Positions 26,786 through 35,071 of a stretch of 64,000 nt of DNA are shown piece by piece. How positions within the stretch are numbered: the first letter of the stretch is position 1; each line of letters opens with the position of its first letter. This DNA is from Bacillota bacterium (lineage in GTDB: Bacteria > Bacillota > Clostridia > Acetivibrionales > DSM-27016). A program made the position numbers and the translations under genes. The stretch spans positions 546,904 to 610,903 of the forward strand of contig JAEWDM010000022.1 in assembly GCA_023390115.1 (NCBI GenBank), read 5' to 3'. Under the pieces are notes generated by a model, which saw only the letters and a program-made list of their open reading frames with translations, was not told the DNA's origin and searched no databases.

Positions 26786-27934
26786 TCACCGCTGCAAATA
26801 CGCTGCAGCCTCTTCCCTAGCCCAAGTGTCTACTTCTATTATATCGCCAAGGCATGGATTATTATTCACCGTATGTTTATCCATAGCCATCCCTATAATT
26901 TCAGGTATATCGGTAAAACCGGCTTTGCCGTCAAGAAAAGCCTTTACAGCCACCTCATTGGCAGCGTTCAAAGCAGCAGGCATGGTGCCGCTTAAATCTA
27001 ATGCCCGGAATGCATACCCCAAACAGGGAAAAGCTGCATAATCGGGCTTTTCAAAGGTTAATGCTCCAAGACTGCAGAAGTCAAGCTTAGCAAATTTATT
27101 TTCCACCCTCCCGGGGCAGGTAAGCGCAAACTGTATCGGAAGCCTCATATCGGGAGACCCAAGCTGCGCCATTACAGTCCCGTCAACATATTCCACCATT
27201 GAATGCACTATACTCTGAGGATGAACTATAACCTCTATCTGATCAGGCTTCAGATCAAAAAGCCATCTTGCCTCTATAACCTCCAGCCCCTTATTCATAA
27301 GAGTTGCCGAATCAATGGTAATTTTCTTTCCCATGCTCCAGTTGGGGTGCCGCAGCGCCTGCCGGGCGGTAACCGCCTTAAGCTCCTCAAGGCTTCTTCC
27401 CTTAAATGGCCCTCCCGAAGCCGTAAGTATAACCTTGCATATATCTTTATCACTATTCCCCATAAGGCATTGAAAAATAGCGCAATGCTCGCTGTCAACC
27501 GGAAGTATCCTCACTCCGTTATTTTTGGCACTCGACATGACAAGCCCGCCCGCCGTGACGAGCGTCTCCTTATTCGCCAGAGCCACATCCTTGCGGCTTT
27601 TTATTGCCTCCATAGTCGGTATAAGCCCTGCGATTCCTACAACAGAATTTATTACCATCTGCGCCTCGTCAACCGAAGCAACAGCCTTCATGCCTTCAGT
27701 TCCATAACAGACCTCTGTTCCTATGCCCCTAACCCTGCCCGCCAGCTCCTTTGCAAGCTCCGGGCTGGCTATCGACGCAACCCTCGGCCTAAACTCCCTT
27801 ATCTGACTCTCCACCAAATCAATATTTGACCATCCGCTTATCCCCAGTACCTCCAGCTCAAGCTTGCGCGCCACATCAAGGCTTTGTATTCCCACGGACC
27901 CTGTGGAACCTAAAATAGAAATTTTTCTAATCAT
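26786..27934 (-). CDS. dxr: 1-deoxy-D-xylulose 5-phosphate reductoisomerase
   Basis: 382 residues. Dxr converts DXP to MEP with NADPH, the committed step of the non-mevalonate isoprenoid pathway. Motifs: the nucleotide loop ILGSTGSVGIQSLDV at the start, ALANKETLV near 120, LPVDSEHCAIFQ (metal binding) near 148, the SGGPF flexible loop and the MNKGLEVIEA segment. It lies between cdsA and rseP as in most Clostridia. Confidence 0.97.
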   Translation of the reverse strand: MIRKISILGSTGSVGIQSLDVARKLELEVLGISGWSNIDLVESQIREFRPRVASIASPELAKELAGRVRGIGTEVCYGTEGMKAVASVDEAQMVINSVVGIAGLIPTMEAIKSRKDVALANKETLVTAGGLVMSSAKNNGVRILPVDSEHCAIFQCLMGNSDKDICKVILTASGGPFKGRSLEELKAVTARQALRHPNWSMGKKITIDSATLMNKGLEVIEARWLFDLKPDQIEVIVHPQSIVHSMVEYVDGTVMAQLGSPDMRLPIQFALTCPGRVENKFAKLDFCSLGALTFEKPDYAAFPCLGYAFRALDLSGTMPAALNAANEVAVKAFLDGKAGFTDIPEIIGMAMDKHTVNNNPCLGDIIEVDTWAREEAAAYLQR

Positions 27935-27982
27935 TTATGTCAAGCTCCCTGTATTATTCTTGTGACAAACATATTACTAAAA

Positions 27983-28828
27983 CTACAAATGAATTACTGC
28001 CTTTAAATAAAAATATACAACCGGAGCTACAAACAGTATGCTGTCAAACCTGTCCAGCACCCCGCCGTGCCCAGGCATTATGCTTCCGTAATCCTTCACT
28101 CCCACAAACCTCTTTACCGCTGAAGCAGCCCAATCCCCTACCTGCGATATTACTCCGCAAACAGCTCCTATTATAACAAAGTGGTACAGCGAAATTGCAT
28201 CTCCCACCCAACCGTTTTTATTTATAATCACTCCGTACAGCAGCATAACGGCAATACAACCCACAGCTCCTCCTATCGAGCCTTCCAAAGACTTTTTAGG
28301 GCTAATCACCGGCAGAATTTTGGTTTTACCAAGGAGTATGCCTGAAAAATATGCAAAGGTGTCTGTCGCCCATGCCCCTATAAATATCATCCATATAAAA
28401 AACGCGCCTCCCGCAAGATTTCTGGTAAGAACGATAAAGGACAGCAAAAACACAATATAAACTATGCCGAACAAAGTCACCGATATGTCATTTATATTAA
28501 ACTTATTTTGAGAGAAGACCACTACCGAAAACAGCACCATAATGGTGACAAACAAGGCCAGAGCAAAGCTATGTACACTTGCAGGGAGGCTTAGTGCGGC
28601 ACTTCCCGTATGAAGGCCGGCAAAAAAAATAATAAAGCACCATATATACCCTACCGGCCTTATGGGCTTGATCCCCTTATTTGAAGCGGCGTTATAGAAC
28701 TCATGAATTCCTATCAAGGCCAAAAGCGTCACAAAAACTGCCAAAACCAGGTTGCCTGCCAGCACTACTGCGAGCAAAAGGATTATTCCGACTATAGAGC
28801 TTATAATTCTAATTCGTGTCTTATGCAA
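27983..28828 (-). CDS. cdsA: Phosphatidate cytidylyltransferase CdsA
   Basis: 281 residues from a TTG at 28828 with GGAGG 8 bases upstream; the open frame extends to 28918 but would overlap uppS by about 90 bases. CdsA makes CDP-diacylglycerol from phosphatidic acid and CTP in the membrane. It has about eight membrane segments and the C-terminal family signature (SAVKRFVGVKDYG, MPGHGGVLDRFDS). The start lies one base after the uppS stop, indicating coupling. Confidence 0.94.
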   Translation of the reverse strand: MHKTRIRIISSIVGIILLLAVVLAGNLVLAVFVTLLALIGIHEFYNAASNKGIKPIRPVGYIWCFIIFFAGLHTGSAALSLPASVHSFALALFVTIMVLFSVVVFSQNKFNINDISVTLFGIVYIVFLLSFIVLTRNLAGGAFFIWMIFIGAWATDTFAYFSGILLGKTKILPVISPKKSLEGSIGGAVGCIAVMLLYGVIINKNGWVGDAISLYHFVIIGAVCGVISQVGDWAASAVKRFVGVKDYGSIMPGHGGVLDRFDSILFVAPVVYFYLKAVIHL

Positions 28829-28829
28829 G

Positions 28830-29579
28830 TTAAATTCCTCCAAACCTTCTGTTTCTTCTTTGGTATTCGGCAATTGCCTGTAAAATATGCTCCTTCCTGA
28901 AATCCGGCCACAGCACATCAGTATACCAAAACTCGGTATAAGCAGCCTGCCATAAAAGAAAGTTGCTTATTCTCTTCTCTCCGCTAGATCTGATCATCAA
29001 ATCCGGATCAGGAATACCTGCGGTATACAGCCTTCCCATGAGATCCTCCTGGGTAACATTTTCAGGCTTGAGCCTTCCGCGGCTCACCTCTTTTAAAATT
29101 TCCTTTACAGCAAAAAATATTTCTTCTCTGCCCCCATAGTTCAGCGCTATATTTAAGCACATTCCCCTATTGCCCTCAGTTAATTTTTCAACCCTTTTTA
29201 TCTGAGCCTGCATATCCTGAGATAACGCCCTTTTATTTCCCAAAACCCTTATGCGGTTATCTTTCCCCGCCAGCTCGGTTTCTGCCTTTTTCAGATATTC
29301 CATGAGAAGCTGCATAAGATTATCCACCTCACTCTGCGGCCTCTTCCAGTTGTCAGTAGAAAAAGCATAAACGGTAAGGTATTTAATACCTATATCACTG
29401 CAGATTTCTGTAATCCTCTTAAGAGCATTAGAACCCTCCCTATGCCCAACGCTTCTTGATAACCCTCTTTGTTTTGCCCATCTCCCATTGCCGTCCATTA
29501 TTATAGCTATATGTTCCGGAAGCCTGTTTTTATCGATTTCAAGGCCCTTTTTATTAAATATCCTGCTAAACACAGACAT
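28830..29579 (-). CDS. uppS: Undecaprenyl diphosphate synthase UppS
   Basis: 249 residues from the ATG at 29579 (GGAGG five bases upstream; a GTG at 29606 lacks an SD). UppS is the cis-prenyltransferase that builds the C55 carrier lipid for cell-wall synthesis. Motifs: HIAIIMDGNGRWAKQRG near 21-37, GHREGSNAL, YAFSTDNWKRP near 75 and the terminal RSSGEKRISNFLLWQ segment. A promoter can be read upstream at 29656..29628. Confidence 0.96.
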   Translation of the reverse strand: MSVFSRIFNKKGLEIDKNRLPEHIAIIMDGNGRWAKQRGLSRSVGHREGSNALKRITEICSDIGIKYLTVYAFSTDNWKRPQSEVDNLMQLLMEYLKKAETELAGKDNRIRVLGNKRALSQDMQAQIKRVEKLTEGNRGMCLNIALNYGGREEIFFAVKEILKEVSRGRLKPENVTQEDLMGRLYTAGIPDPDLMIRSSGEKRISNFLLWQAAYTEFWYTDVLWPDFRKEHILQAIAEYQRRNRRFGGI

Positions 29580-29627
29580 TGACTCCTCCAAAAATTGCTG
29601 TCTCACAAAGCTCTCCGCCTAAACAAT

Positions 29628-29656
29628 ATAATATAGAAAATTCATAAAAAAAACAA
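29628..29656 (-). promoter_or_regulatory. Probable promoter for uppS-cdsA-dxr
   Basis: Minus-strand TTGTTT (29656-29651) and TATTAT (29633-29628) are spaced by 17 bases, about 50 bases before the uppS start and just after a terminator-like hairpin. The spacer is an AT-rich tract. Confidence 0.5.
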
Positions 29657-29687
29657 TGTATAATTAAAATCCGTGTTCCAACACATT

Positions 29688-29712
29688 AAACCCCTCTGTA
29701 TCAGAGGGGTTT
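29688..29712 (-). terminator. Hairpin overlapping the stop codon of the PASTA-like gene
   Basis: AAACCCCTCTG-ata-CAGAGGGGTTT is a perfect 11-bp stem with a 3-base loop. It contains the stop codon of the gene at 29701. On the minus strand the TTT of the stem is followed by AATGTG, so the T-run is short; termination is likely but may be incomplete. Confidence 0.65.
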
Positions 29713-29901
29713 ACATACTAATAATTCTACTGTTTCATCATCATTTTTTTTAACTCTTACTACCCTGTAAAAATCATGATATTCGCCCGTTCTCTGCTTC
29801 GGAGGGCAAATAGGAGAAATATTTTTAACGCATATCCCGCTTATCTTCAAAATCTCCAGAGCGTCTTTTAAGACAAATCCCGACACATCAGGTATATTCA
29901 T
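29701..29901 (-). CDS. Small single PASTA-like domain protein
   Basis: 66 residues. The sequence opens IPDVSGFVLKDALEILKISG, the pattern of a PASTA domain (penicillin-binding protein and Ser/Thr kinase associated), and ends in a beta-strand pair (YRVVRVKKNDDETVELLVCKPL). It has no signal peptide or membrane helix, so it should be cytoplasmic, unlike usual PASTA domains. GAGG lies 8 bases upstream, and it sits 20 bases after frr, so it is part of the pyrH-frr unit. Function is unknown; the fold assignment is an inference from pattern. Confidence 0.7.
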   Translation of the reverse strand: MNIPDVSGFVLKDALEILKISGICVKNISPICPPKQRTGEYHDFYRVVRVKKNDDETVELLVCKPL

Positions 29902-29921
29902 AAGGCTTACCTCTTAAGCAC

Positions 29922-30479
29922 CTACACCTCTAATATTTCCTTGCACTTTCCGTCTACCGTCCTGTCAACCTCAGCCATATATTTATCGGTAAGGTTCTGA
30001 ATGTCCTTCTCAATATCCTTAAGGTCGTCCTCTGTAATTTCTCCGCTCTTTTTTTGGCTTTTCGAGGTTTCTATGGCATCTCTCCTTACGGACCTCAATG
30101 CTACCTTGGAATCCTCACCGTATTTCTTTGCAACCTTGGTGAGCTCTTTTCTTCTTTCCTCGGTAAGCGCAGGAAATATAAGCCTTATTACCTTTCCGTC
30201 GTTGCTGGGATTAATCCCTATGTCCGACTTCTGGATAGATTTTTCTATTTCCTTTAAAAGCTGGGACTCCCAAGGCTGAATTACAATAATCCTTGCCTCA
30301 GGGACCGATATGTTTCCCAATTGATTAATAGGGGTGGCAGTACCATAATAATCTATAGTAATCTTATCCAGAACAGCCGGATTTGCTCTTCCGGCTCTTA
30401 AGCCTCCCAGCTCATCCTTCAGAACGCCAATAGTTTTTTTCATTTTTTCCTCAATGCCTTTATAAGCTTCCTTATCCAT
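29922..30479 (-). CDS. frr: Ribosome recycling factor
   Basis: 185 residues, exactly the family size. RRF with EF-G splits post-termination ribosomes. Motifs: GLRAGRANPAVLDKI near 27, the conserved VPEARIIVIQPWE near 71, IRLIFPALTEERRKEL near 104 and the C-terminal helical segments (RDAIETSKSQ...). It follows pyrH by 16 bases, the universal arrangement. Confidence 0.98.
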   Translation of the reverse strand: MDKEAYKGIEEKMKKTIGVLKDELGGLRAGRANPAVLDKITIDYYGTATPINQLGNISVPEARIIVIQPWESQLLKEIEKSIQKSDIGINPSNDGKVIRLIFPALTEERRKELTKVAKKYGEDSKVALRSVRRDAIETSKSQKKSGEITEDDLKDIEKDIQNLTDKYMAEVDRTVDGKCKEILEV

Positions 30480-30495
30480 AAAAAATCCTCCTTCA

Positions 30496-31215
30496 TTATG
30501 TTATAGAAGTTCCGATCTGCTCCCCGGTCAATACCTTTATAATATTTTCCGGCCTGTCAAGGCCAAACACAACAATCGGTATTTTATTATCCATGCAAAG
30601 AGAAGCCGCTGTGGAATCCATAACCCCCAACCCCTTATTGAGCACATCTATAAACGACAGCCTGTCATATTTAACCGCACCGGGGTTTACCGAAGGGTCA
30701 CTGTCATAAACTCCGTCAACCTTTTTTGCAAGCAATATTACCTCTGCATCAATTTCAGCCGCTCTCAGAGCAGATGTTGTGTCTGTAGAAAAATAGGGGT
30801 TTCCTGTCCCGCATGCAAATATCACAATCCTTCTTTTTTCCAGATGCCTTACGGACTTTCTCCGTATATACGGCTCAGCAATCTGCCGCATCTCTATGGC
30901 GGTTTGAACTCTGGTAGGGACATTCCTCGACTCCAGAGCATCCTGAAGGGCCAGAGCATTTATAACGGTAGCAAGCATGCCCATATGATCGGCGGTAGTA
31001 CGATCCATACCCTTGCCGCTCCTTCCTCTCCAAAAATTACCTCCGCCCACAACGATGGCAATTTCTACCCCCATATTGTAAGCTTCACAAATTTTATCAG
31101 AAATCCCGGCCAGGGTGTCGGCATTGATTCCAAACCCTTTTTCCCCTCCAAGAGCCTCTCCGCTTATTTTCAGCATTATCCTTTTATATATGGGCGTTTT
31201 TTTGCCTGTCTGCAT
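30496..31215 (-). CDS. pyrH: Uridylate kinase PyrH
   Basis: 239 residues. The hexameric UMP kinase of bacteria, member of the amino-acid kinase family. Motifs: RIMLKISGEALGGEKGFGI at the start, VVGGGNFWRG near 56, the DRTTADHMGMLATVINALALQ segment and FACGTGNPYFSTDT near 133. It provides UDP for RNA and cell-wall precursors. The gene is separated from tsf by 128 bases that contain a long palindromic terminator. Confidence 0.98.
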   Translation of the reverse strand: MQTGKKTPIYKRIMLKISGEALGGEKGFGINADTLAGISDKICEAYNMGVEIAIVVGGGNFWRGRSGKGMDRTTADHMGMLATVINALALQDALESRNVPTRVQTAIEMRQIAEPYIRRKSVRHLEKRRIVIFACGTGNPYFSTDTTSALRAAEIDAEVILLAKKVDGVYDSDPSVNPGAVKYDRLSFIDVLNKGLGVMDSTAASLCMDNKIPIVVFGLDRPENIIKVLTGEQIGTSIT

Positions 31216-31303
31216 TTACTAGTTCCCCGCTCTCCTATAAAGATATTTTCTACAAAAAATATTAAAATCCTGCCCGCCGTAAAAAATTAATGAAGGCAGC
31301 TCC

Positions 31304-31341
31304 GTAAGAAAAGGAACATACCGGTATGTTCCTTTTCTTAC
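31304..31341. terminator. 38-bp perfect palindrome after tsf, bidirectional-type terminator
   Basis: GTAAGAAAAGGAACATACC is followed immediately by its exact inverse, giving a 19-bp stem without loop bases, two bases after the tsf stop codon. On the minus strand the 3' arm ends in TTCCTTTTCTTAC, a T-rich stretch that can serve as the release tract. Confidence 0.75.
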
Positions 31342-31343
31342 TT

Positions 31344-31991
31344 TCAGCCCTCTATTTGCTTCATTACCTCGTCAGCAAAGTTTTCCTCTTTCTTTTCTAT
31401 CCCTTCTCCTCTTTCAAACCTTACAAACCTTCTGATATTTATATTCTCTCCTATAGCGGCGATTTTTTCCTTCACCAGAACCTGTATGGTCTTATCGGTG
31501 TCTTTGATCCAGGGCTGCTCTAAGAGGCATACTTCCTTATAGTATTTTTCTATTCTTCCCTCAACCATCTTTTCAATTATCTTCTCAGGCTTACCCTCAT
31601 TAAGAGCCTGCGCTCTTAAAATTTCCTTTTCTTTTTCTATAATCGCCTGGGGCACATCCTCTCTCCTGACATATTCCGGCTTTGCGGCTGCTATCTGCAT
31701 TGCAACATCCCTTACAAAGCTCTTAAATTCTTCGTTTTTAGCCGCAAAATCGGTTTCAATATTTACCTCAACCAGAACACCGATTCTTCCGTCTCCATGT
31801 ATGTATGCCTCCACCAGACCCTCGGCAGCTATCCTTCCTGCTTTCTTTGCGGCTGCGGCAAGTCCCTTTTCCCTTAATACCTCTATAGCCTTTTCCATAT
31901 CCCCCTCAGAGGCCGAAAGCGCCTTTTTGCAGTCCATCATACCTGCGCCCGTCCTCTCACGAAGCTGTTTAACCATCTCAGCAGTAATCAT
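31344..31991 (-). CDS. tsf: Elongation factor Ts
   Basis: 215 residues, a short EF-Ts typical of many Clostridia. It exchanges GDP for GTP on EF-Tu. Motifs: the N-terminal UBA-like domain (VKQLRERTGAGMMDCKKAL), EVNIETDFAAKNEEF near 77 and the C-terminal KEVCLLEQPWIKD segment. It is paired with rpsB upstream, with an intervening terminator-like hairpin. Confidence 0.98.
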   Translation of the reverse strand: MITAEMVKQLRERTGAGMMDCKKALSASEGDMEKAIEVLREKGLAAAAKKAGRIAAEGLVEAYIHGDGRIGVLVEVNIETDFAAKNEEFKSFVRDVAMQIAAAKPEYVRREDVPQAIIEKEKEILRAQALNEGKPEKIIEKMVEGRIEKYYKEVCLLEQPWIKDTDKTIQVLVKEKIAAIGENINIRRFVRFERGEGIEKKEENFADEVMKQIEG

Positions 31992-32081
31992 AACGATACC
32001 TCCGTAATAAAATTATTTATATTATTAACCTTATTATTACTTATATACTTTCATAATATCTTTACCTTCAAAAGCACCAAA

Positions 32082-32139
32082 AAATCCGGCATGGGATATT
32101 TTTAAGCAAAGCCTCCAAAACCCCTATAATGCCGGATTT
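32082..32139 (-). terminator. Terminator-like hairpin between rpsB and tsf
   Basis: On the minus strand AAATCCGGCAT (32139-32129) pairs with ATGCCGGATTT (32092-32082) across a 36-base loop, followed by more T residues. It may reduce expression of tsf relative to rpsB or be an attenuator. Confidence 0.6.
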
Positions 32140-32146
32140 AAGTTTA

Positions 32147-32917
32147 TTAACCTATAGCACCAGCGCTAACCGCCTCTTTTTCCACTTCCTCAGCCACTTC
32201 CTCCTTAACGGAGCCTTCGGAATCAGTCAGTTGCTCTCCCTGTCTGCCCTCCATTATAGCATCGGAAATCTTGGCCGCAATAAGCTTAACCGCTCTTATG
32301 GCATCATCATTTCCGGGTATTACATAGTCCACCTCATCGGGATCGCAGTTTGTATCAACTATGGCTACAACAGGTATGCCAAGCTTTCTTGCCTCCAATA
32401 TGGCGTTTCTTTCCTTCCTGGGGTCTACTATGAACATGGCTCCCGGCAGCCTTTTCATGTTCTTTATTCCGCCCAGATTTTTTTCAAGATCATTCATTTC
32501 CTTCTTAAGCTTGATTACCTCTTTTTTAGGAAGAACATCAAATACGCCCGTACTCTCCATTTCGTCAAGCTGCTTGAGCCTGCTGATCCTTTTTTGAATT
32601 GTCTTGAAGTTTGTGAGCATTCCTCCGAGCCACCTCTGATTTACAAAATACTGCGAGCTTCTTTCAGCCTCTTCCTTAATAGCCTCCTGAGCCTGCTTCT
32701 TGGTACCGATAAAAAGCACATCTTCTCCGTTCATGGCGACTTCCCTTATGAAATAATATGCTTCCTCCACCTTCTTTACGGTCTTCTGAAGATCAATGAT
32801 ATATATACCGTTTCTCTCCGTAAAGATGTATTCCGCCATCTTGGGGTTCCACCTTCTTGTCTGGTGGCCGAAATGCACACCTGCCTCCAATAACTGCTTC
32901 ATAGAAATAACTGACAT
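32147..32917 (-). CDS. rpsB: Small-subunit ribosomal protein uS2
   Basis: 256 residues. S2 is one of the last proteins to join the 30S subunit. Hallmarks: MKQLLEAGVHFGHQTRRWNPKM at the start, FVNQRWLGGMLTNF near 95, and the PGAMFIVDPRKERNAI and AIVDTNCDPDEVDYVIPGND segments. An acidic C-terminal tail follows. GGAGG precedes the ATG; a strong promoter and a hairpin-bearing leader lie upstream. Confidence 0.98.
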   Translation of the reverse strand: MSVISMKQLLEAGVHFGHQTRRWNPKMAEYIFTERNGIYIIDLQKTVKKVEEAYYFIREVAMNGEDVLFIGTKKQAQEAIKEEAERSSQYFVNQRWLGGMLTNFKTIQKRISRLKQLDEMESTGVFDVLPKKEVIKLKKEMNDLEKNLGGIKNMKRLPGAMFIVDPRKERNAILEARKLGIPVVAIVDTNCDPDEVDYVIPGNDDAIRAVKLIAAKISDAIMEGRQGEQLTDSEGSVKEEVAEEVEKEAVSAGAIG

Positions 32918-33034
32918 TTAAAAATCCTCCTTAATATTAGGTTTATACCTCCGCAGAAATCATTTTTACAAGCCACCCGACATAATCCGGCACCCGCTTG
33001 AAAATCAAGCTGCGTGTGTATTTTTCCGCTAAAT

Positions 33035-33063
33035 ATTGTACCACACCGACAAACTTTTATCAA
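33035..33063 (-). promoter_or_regulatory. rpsB promoter
   Basis: Minus-strand TTGATA (33063-33058), 17-base spacer, TACAAT (33040-33035). This is close to the sigma-A consensus and would give a leader of about 110 bases before rpsB. Confidence 0.75.
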
Positions 33064-33185
33064 TATTTTTAAAAAAAATTCCTGCGATGCTGTAAATTCG
33101 CTGTAAATTCTGCCTGCACCTTAACATTTCATCATTATCATTACGCTTTTTATCCCTTCTAAGCTACAGCTTATCCTTTTTTTAT

Positions 33186-33213
33186 TTGATTAGCCTCTTA
33201 TATGCTCTATAAT
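33186..33213 (+). promoter_or_regulatory. Promoter of the plus-strand injection-system operon
   Basis: TTGATT (33186-33191), 16-base spacer, TATAAT (33208-33213). The perfect -10 box lies about 40 bases before the first start codon of the nine-gene operon. It is the only good promoter seen on this strand, and the genes that follow are tightly spaced. Confidence 0.7.
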
Positions 33214-33253
33214 ACAATTATTCACAAGGCTTGCATGTTAGTACCATTCTACT

Positions 33254-35071
33254 ATGAAAGGCATGATACGCTTGAAAAACTTGAATTACTACCCTTTTGA
33301 GAGAAATAAATTTTTTTACGGAAAGCTTCTTACCGTTGCGGATTTTGAGCTGGAGCAAAAATACATGAACGACAAGAGAAGATTCTTAAACAGGTATCTT
33401 TTCGGCAGCGGAGTTATATGCGGACTGAGCACCTACAGCGTAGACGACAACTCCATTATGATAGAGTCAGGAGCGGCTATCGACGGCTCCGGCAGGGAAA
33501 TAGCGGTATACGAATCCATTATTCGCAAGCTTTCAGGCATTGACGGCTATGACACGTCTTCCGGAACAGTTCTTTACCTTTGCCTGGAATACAGCGAAGA
33601 GCTGTCAGACCCCGTATATTCAATTGCACATACCTTAGGAGATATGACCGGAAGCTCTTCCGAATTCAACCGTGTAAAGGAATCCTTTCATTTGTTTATC
33701 ACCGATAAGGAACCCGATCCGCTCCCGTATTCACTGATAGACGATTTTATTATTCGGAAGGTCATATTCTCAAATAAGGACATAACCGTTACGCAAAGCG
33801 TACCCTGTATTATGTCGGGCTCAGGTCCTTTTAATGTTAATGTTGATATTGTAAAGCATACCGCCGGGCAGGATTTTTCCTTCGAATATATTATCAATAC
33901 GCCATATTTTAATGCACAGGACGGCTCCGACACGATACATGTAGTGTTTGAGGATTTGTCGGCGGGCCTGCCGGGAAAGCATACTCTGACCTATACCCTC
34001 ACGCCTCCCGGCAGCACCCCGACGGAGGCATCAATATCAGCCGCTCCCCAAAGCCTGAAATTTAAAGTTCAAAAGGATTTGCCCGGGTTAAGCGCCGCAA
34101 TCTCCTTCGATATAGCTGTTTCAAAAGAGGATCTGCCTCAAATGATTGAGCAGAAATATTTTTCGGTTTCAATGGAGGAAGCCTCCGGCAGCAAACAAAA
34201 TGCTCCCATTTACCTGTCGAGGATAGAGATTTTTCGTTCAAATTCCGCATATATCATAGAGTCGCTTAAGCCAATGCCCTTTAACCAATATGTATATAAT
34301 CCCCGGATTTTACACCTTAAGACCCAGCTTGGCTGTTTCTTTCCCTCCTTGGCAAAGGGCGGCCCGGCTCCTGTTGGTTCTCCTGCGCTCCGCATGGAAA
34401 GAAATGAGGCTGCTTCTCTCCCTATAGATGAGCCCTTAAGCTCCTCCGGGATTGTCGAAATTCCTCTTGGCTTTAATCCGCGGCCCAAACAAAAATTTTA
34501 TTCACAGGAAATCATGCATGGACTGGGTAAGGGCCCGGTAACGATTATTATGGGAATTGAGTCGTCCTCGGTAAATGAAATGCTTTTTCGCGGAAATTTT
34601 ACCACATATGGAAACCCCGAAATTTTTCAAGGCTCCGAGCATGGCTCGGGGCTTCCCTCCTGCGAAATTGCCGCTATGAATTATGAGGAAAGAGGCACAT
34701 TTGTCGCGGGGGTTAAGCTGCTTGAAGCACCTTCTTCGCTTTACCTTAAAATAAAGTGGCATGCCATTAAAAGGCCCGATCCGCCTTCGGCTTTACCGGC
34801 ACAGCGGCAGGATACCTGTCTGTTTGTCAAGCCCGATACCATTGTTGTTTCCCCCCGCGAGACAACATACTTTAAGGCCATTTTCTATAACACCGACGAG
34901 ACTCCCTGCAGCTGGGCTGTTGTGGAGGAAAACGGAGGTACGGTGGCTCCCAACGGAGAATATACCGCTCCCAATCGAGAGGGTGTTTATGAAATAAACG
35001 TACAGAGCATTTCCAATCCTGACCTTAAGGCATCGGCATTTGTTGTGGTTAAAGAGAAAGGAGCTTCTTAG
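33254..35071 (+). CDS. Unknown injection-system-associated protein with C-terminal Ig-like domain
   Basis: 605 residues, no signal peptide. The N-terminus (NYYPFERNKFFYGKLLTVADFELEQKY, then FLNRYLFGSGVICGL) matches a protein type I recognise from contractile injection loci of Gram-positives, whose function is not established. The middle is beta-rich without known motifs. The last 85 residues look like a bacterial Ig-like (BIG2-type) domain (IVVSPRETTYFKAIF...GTVAPNGEYTAP). The ATG at 33254 has no SD; AAAGG lies 10 bases before an in-frame TTG at 33272, which may be the true start. The stop codon abuts the next start. It could be a baseplate-attached or fibre-like part; that is inference. Confidence 0.75.
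   Translation: MKGMIRLKNLNYYPFERNKFFYGKLLTVADFELEQKYMNDKRRFLNRYLFGSGVICGLSTYSVDDNSIMIESGAAIDGSGREIAVYESIIRKLSGIDGYDTSSGTVLYLCLEYSEELSDPVYSIAHTLGDMTGSSSEFNRVKESFHLFITDKEPDPLPYSLIDDFIIRKVIFSNKDITVTQSVPCIMSGSGPFNVNVDIVKHTAGQDFSFEYIINTPYFNAQDGSDTIHVVFEDLSAGLPGKHTLTYTLTPPGSTPTEASISAAPQSLKFKVQKDLPGLSAAISFDIAVSKEDLPQMIEQKYFSVSMEEASGSKQNAPIYLSRIEIFRSNSAYIIESLKPMPFNQYVYNPRILHLKTQLGCFFPSLAKGGPAPVGSPALRMERNEAASLPIDEPLSSSGIVEIPLGFNPRPKQKFYSQEIMHGLGKGPVTIIMGIESSSVNEMLFRGNFTTYGNPEIFQGSEHGSGLPSCEIAAMNYEERGTFVAGVKLLEAPSSLYLKIKWHAIKRPDPPSALPAQRQDTCLFVKPDTIVVSPRETTYFKAIFYNTDETPCSWAVVEENGGTVAPNGEYTAPNREGVYEINVQSISNPDLKASAFVVVKEKGAS

Larger units (their letters stand above)
32918..33253. promoter_or_regulatory. 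Divergent control region between rpsB and the injection-system operon
   Basis: This 336-base region contains no gene. It holds the rpsB promoter and about 110-base leader on the left (with a hairpin GCTTGA-aaa-TCAAGC at 32996-33010 and the SD) and the promoter of the plus-strand operon on the right. Between them are an exact 11-base tandem repeat GCTGTAAATTC (33089-33099 and 33100-33110) and a small palindrome AAGCT-ac-AGCTT (33161-33172). The tandem repeat, 76 bases upstream of the plus-strand -35 box, could be an operator. Confidence 0.6.
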
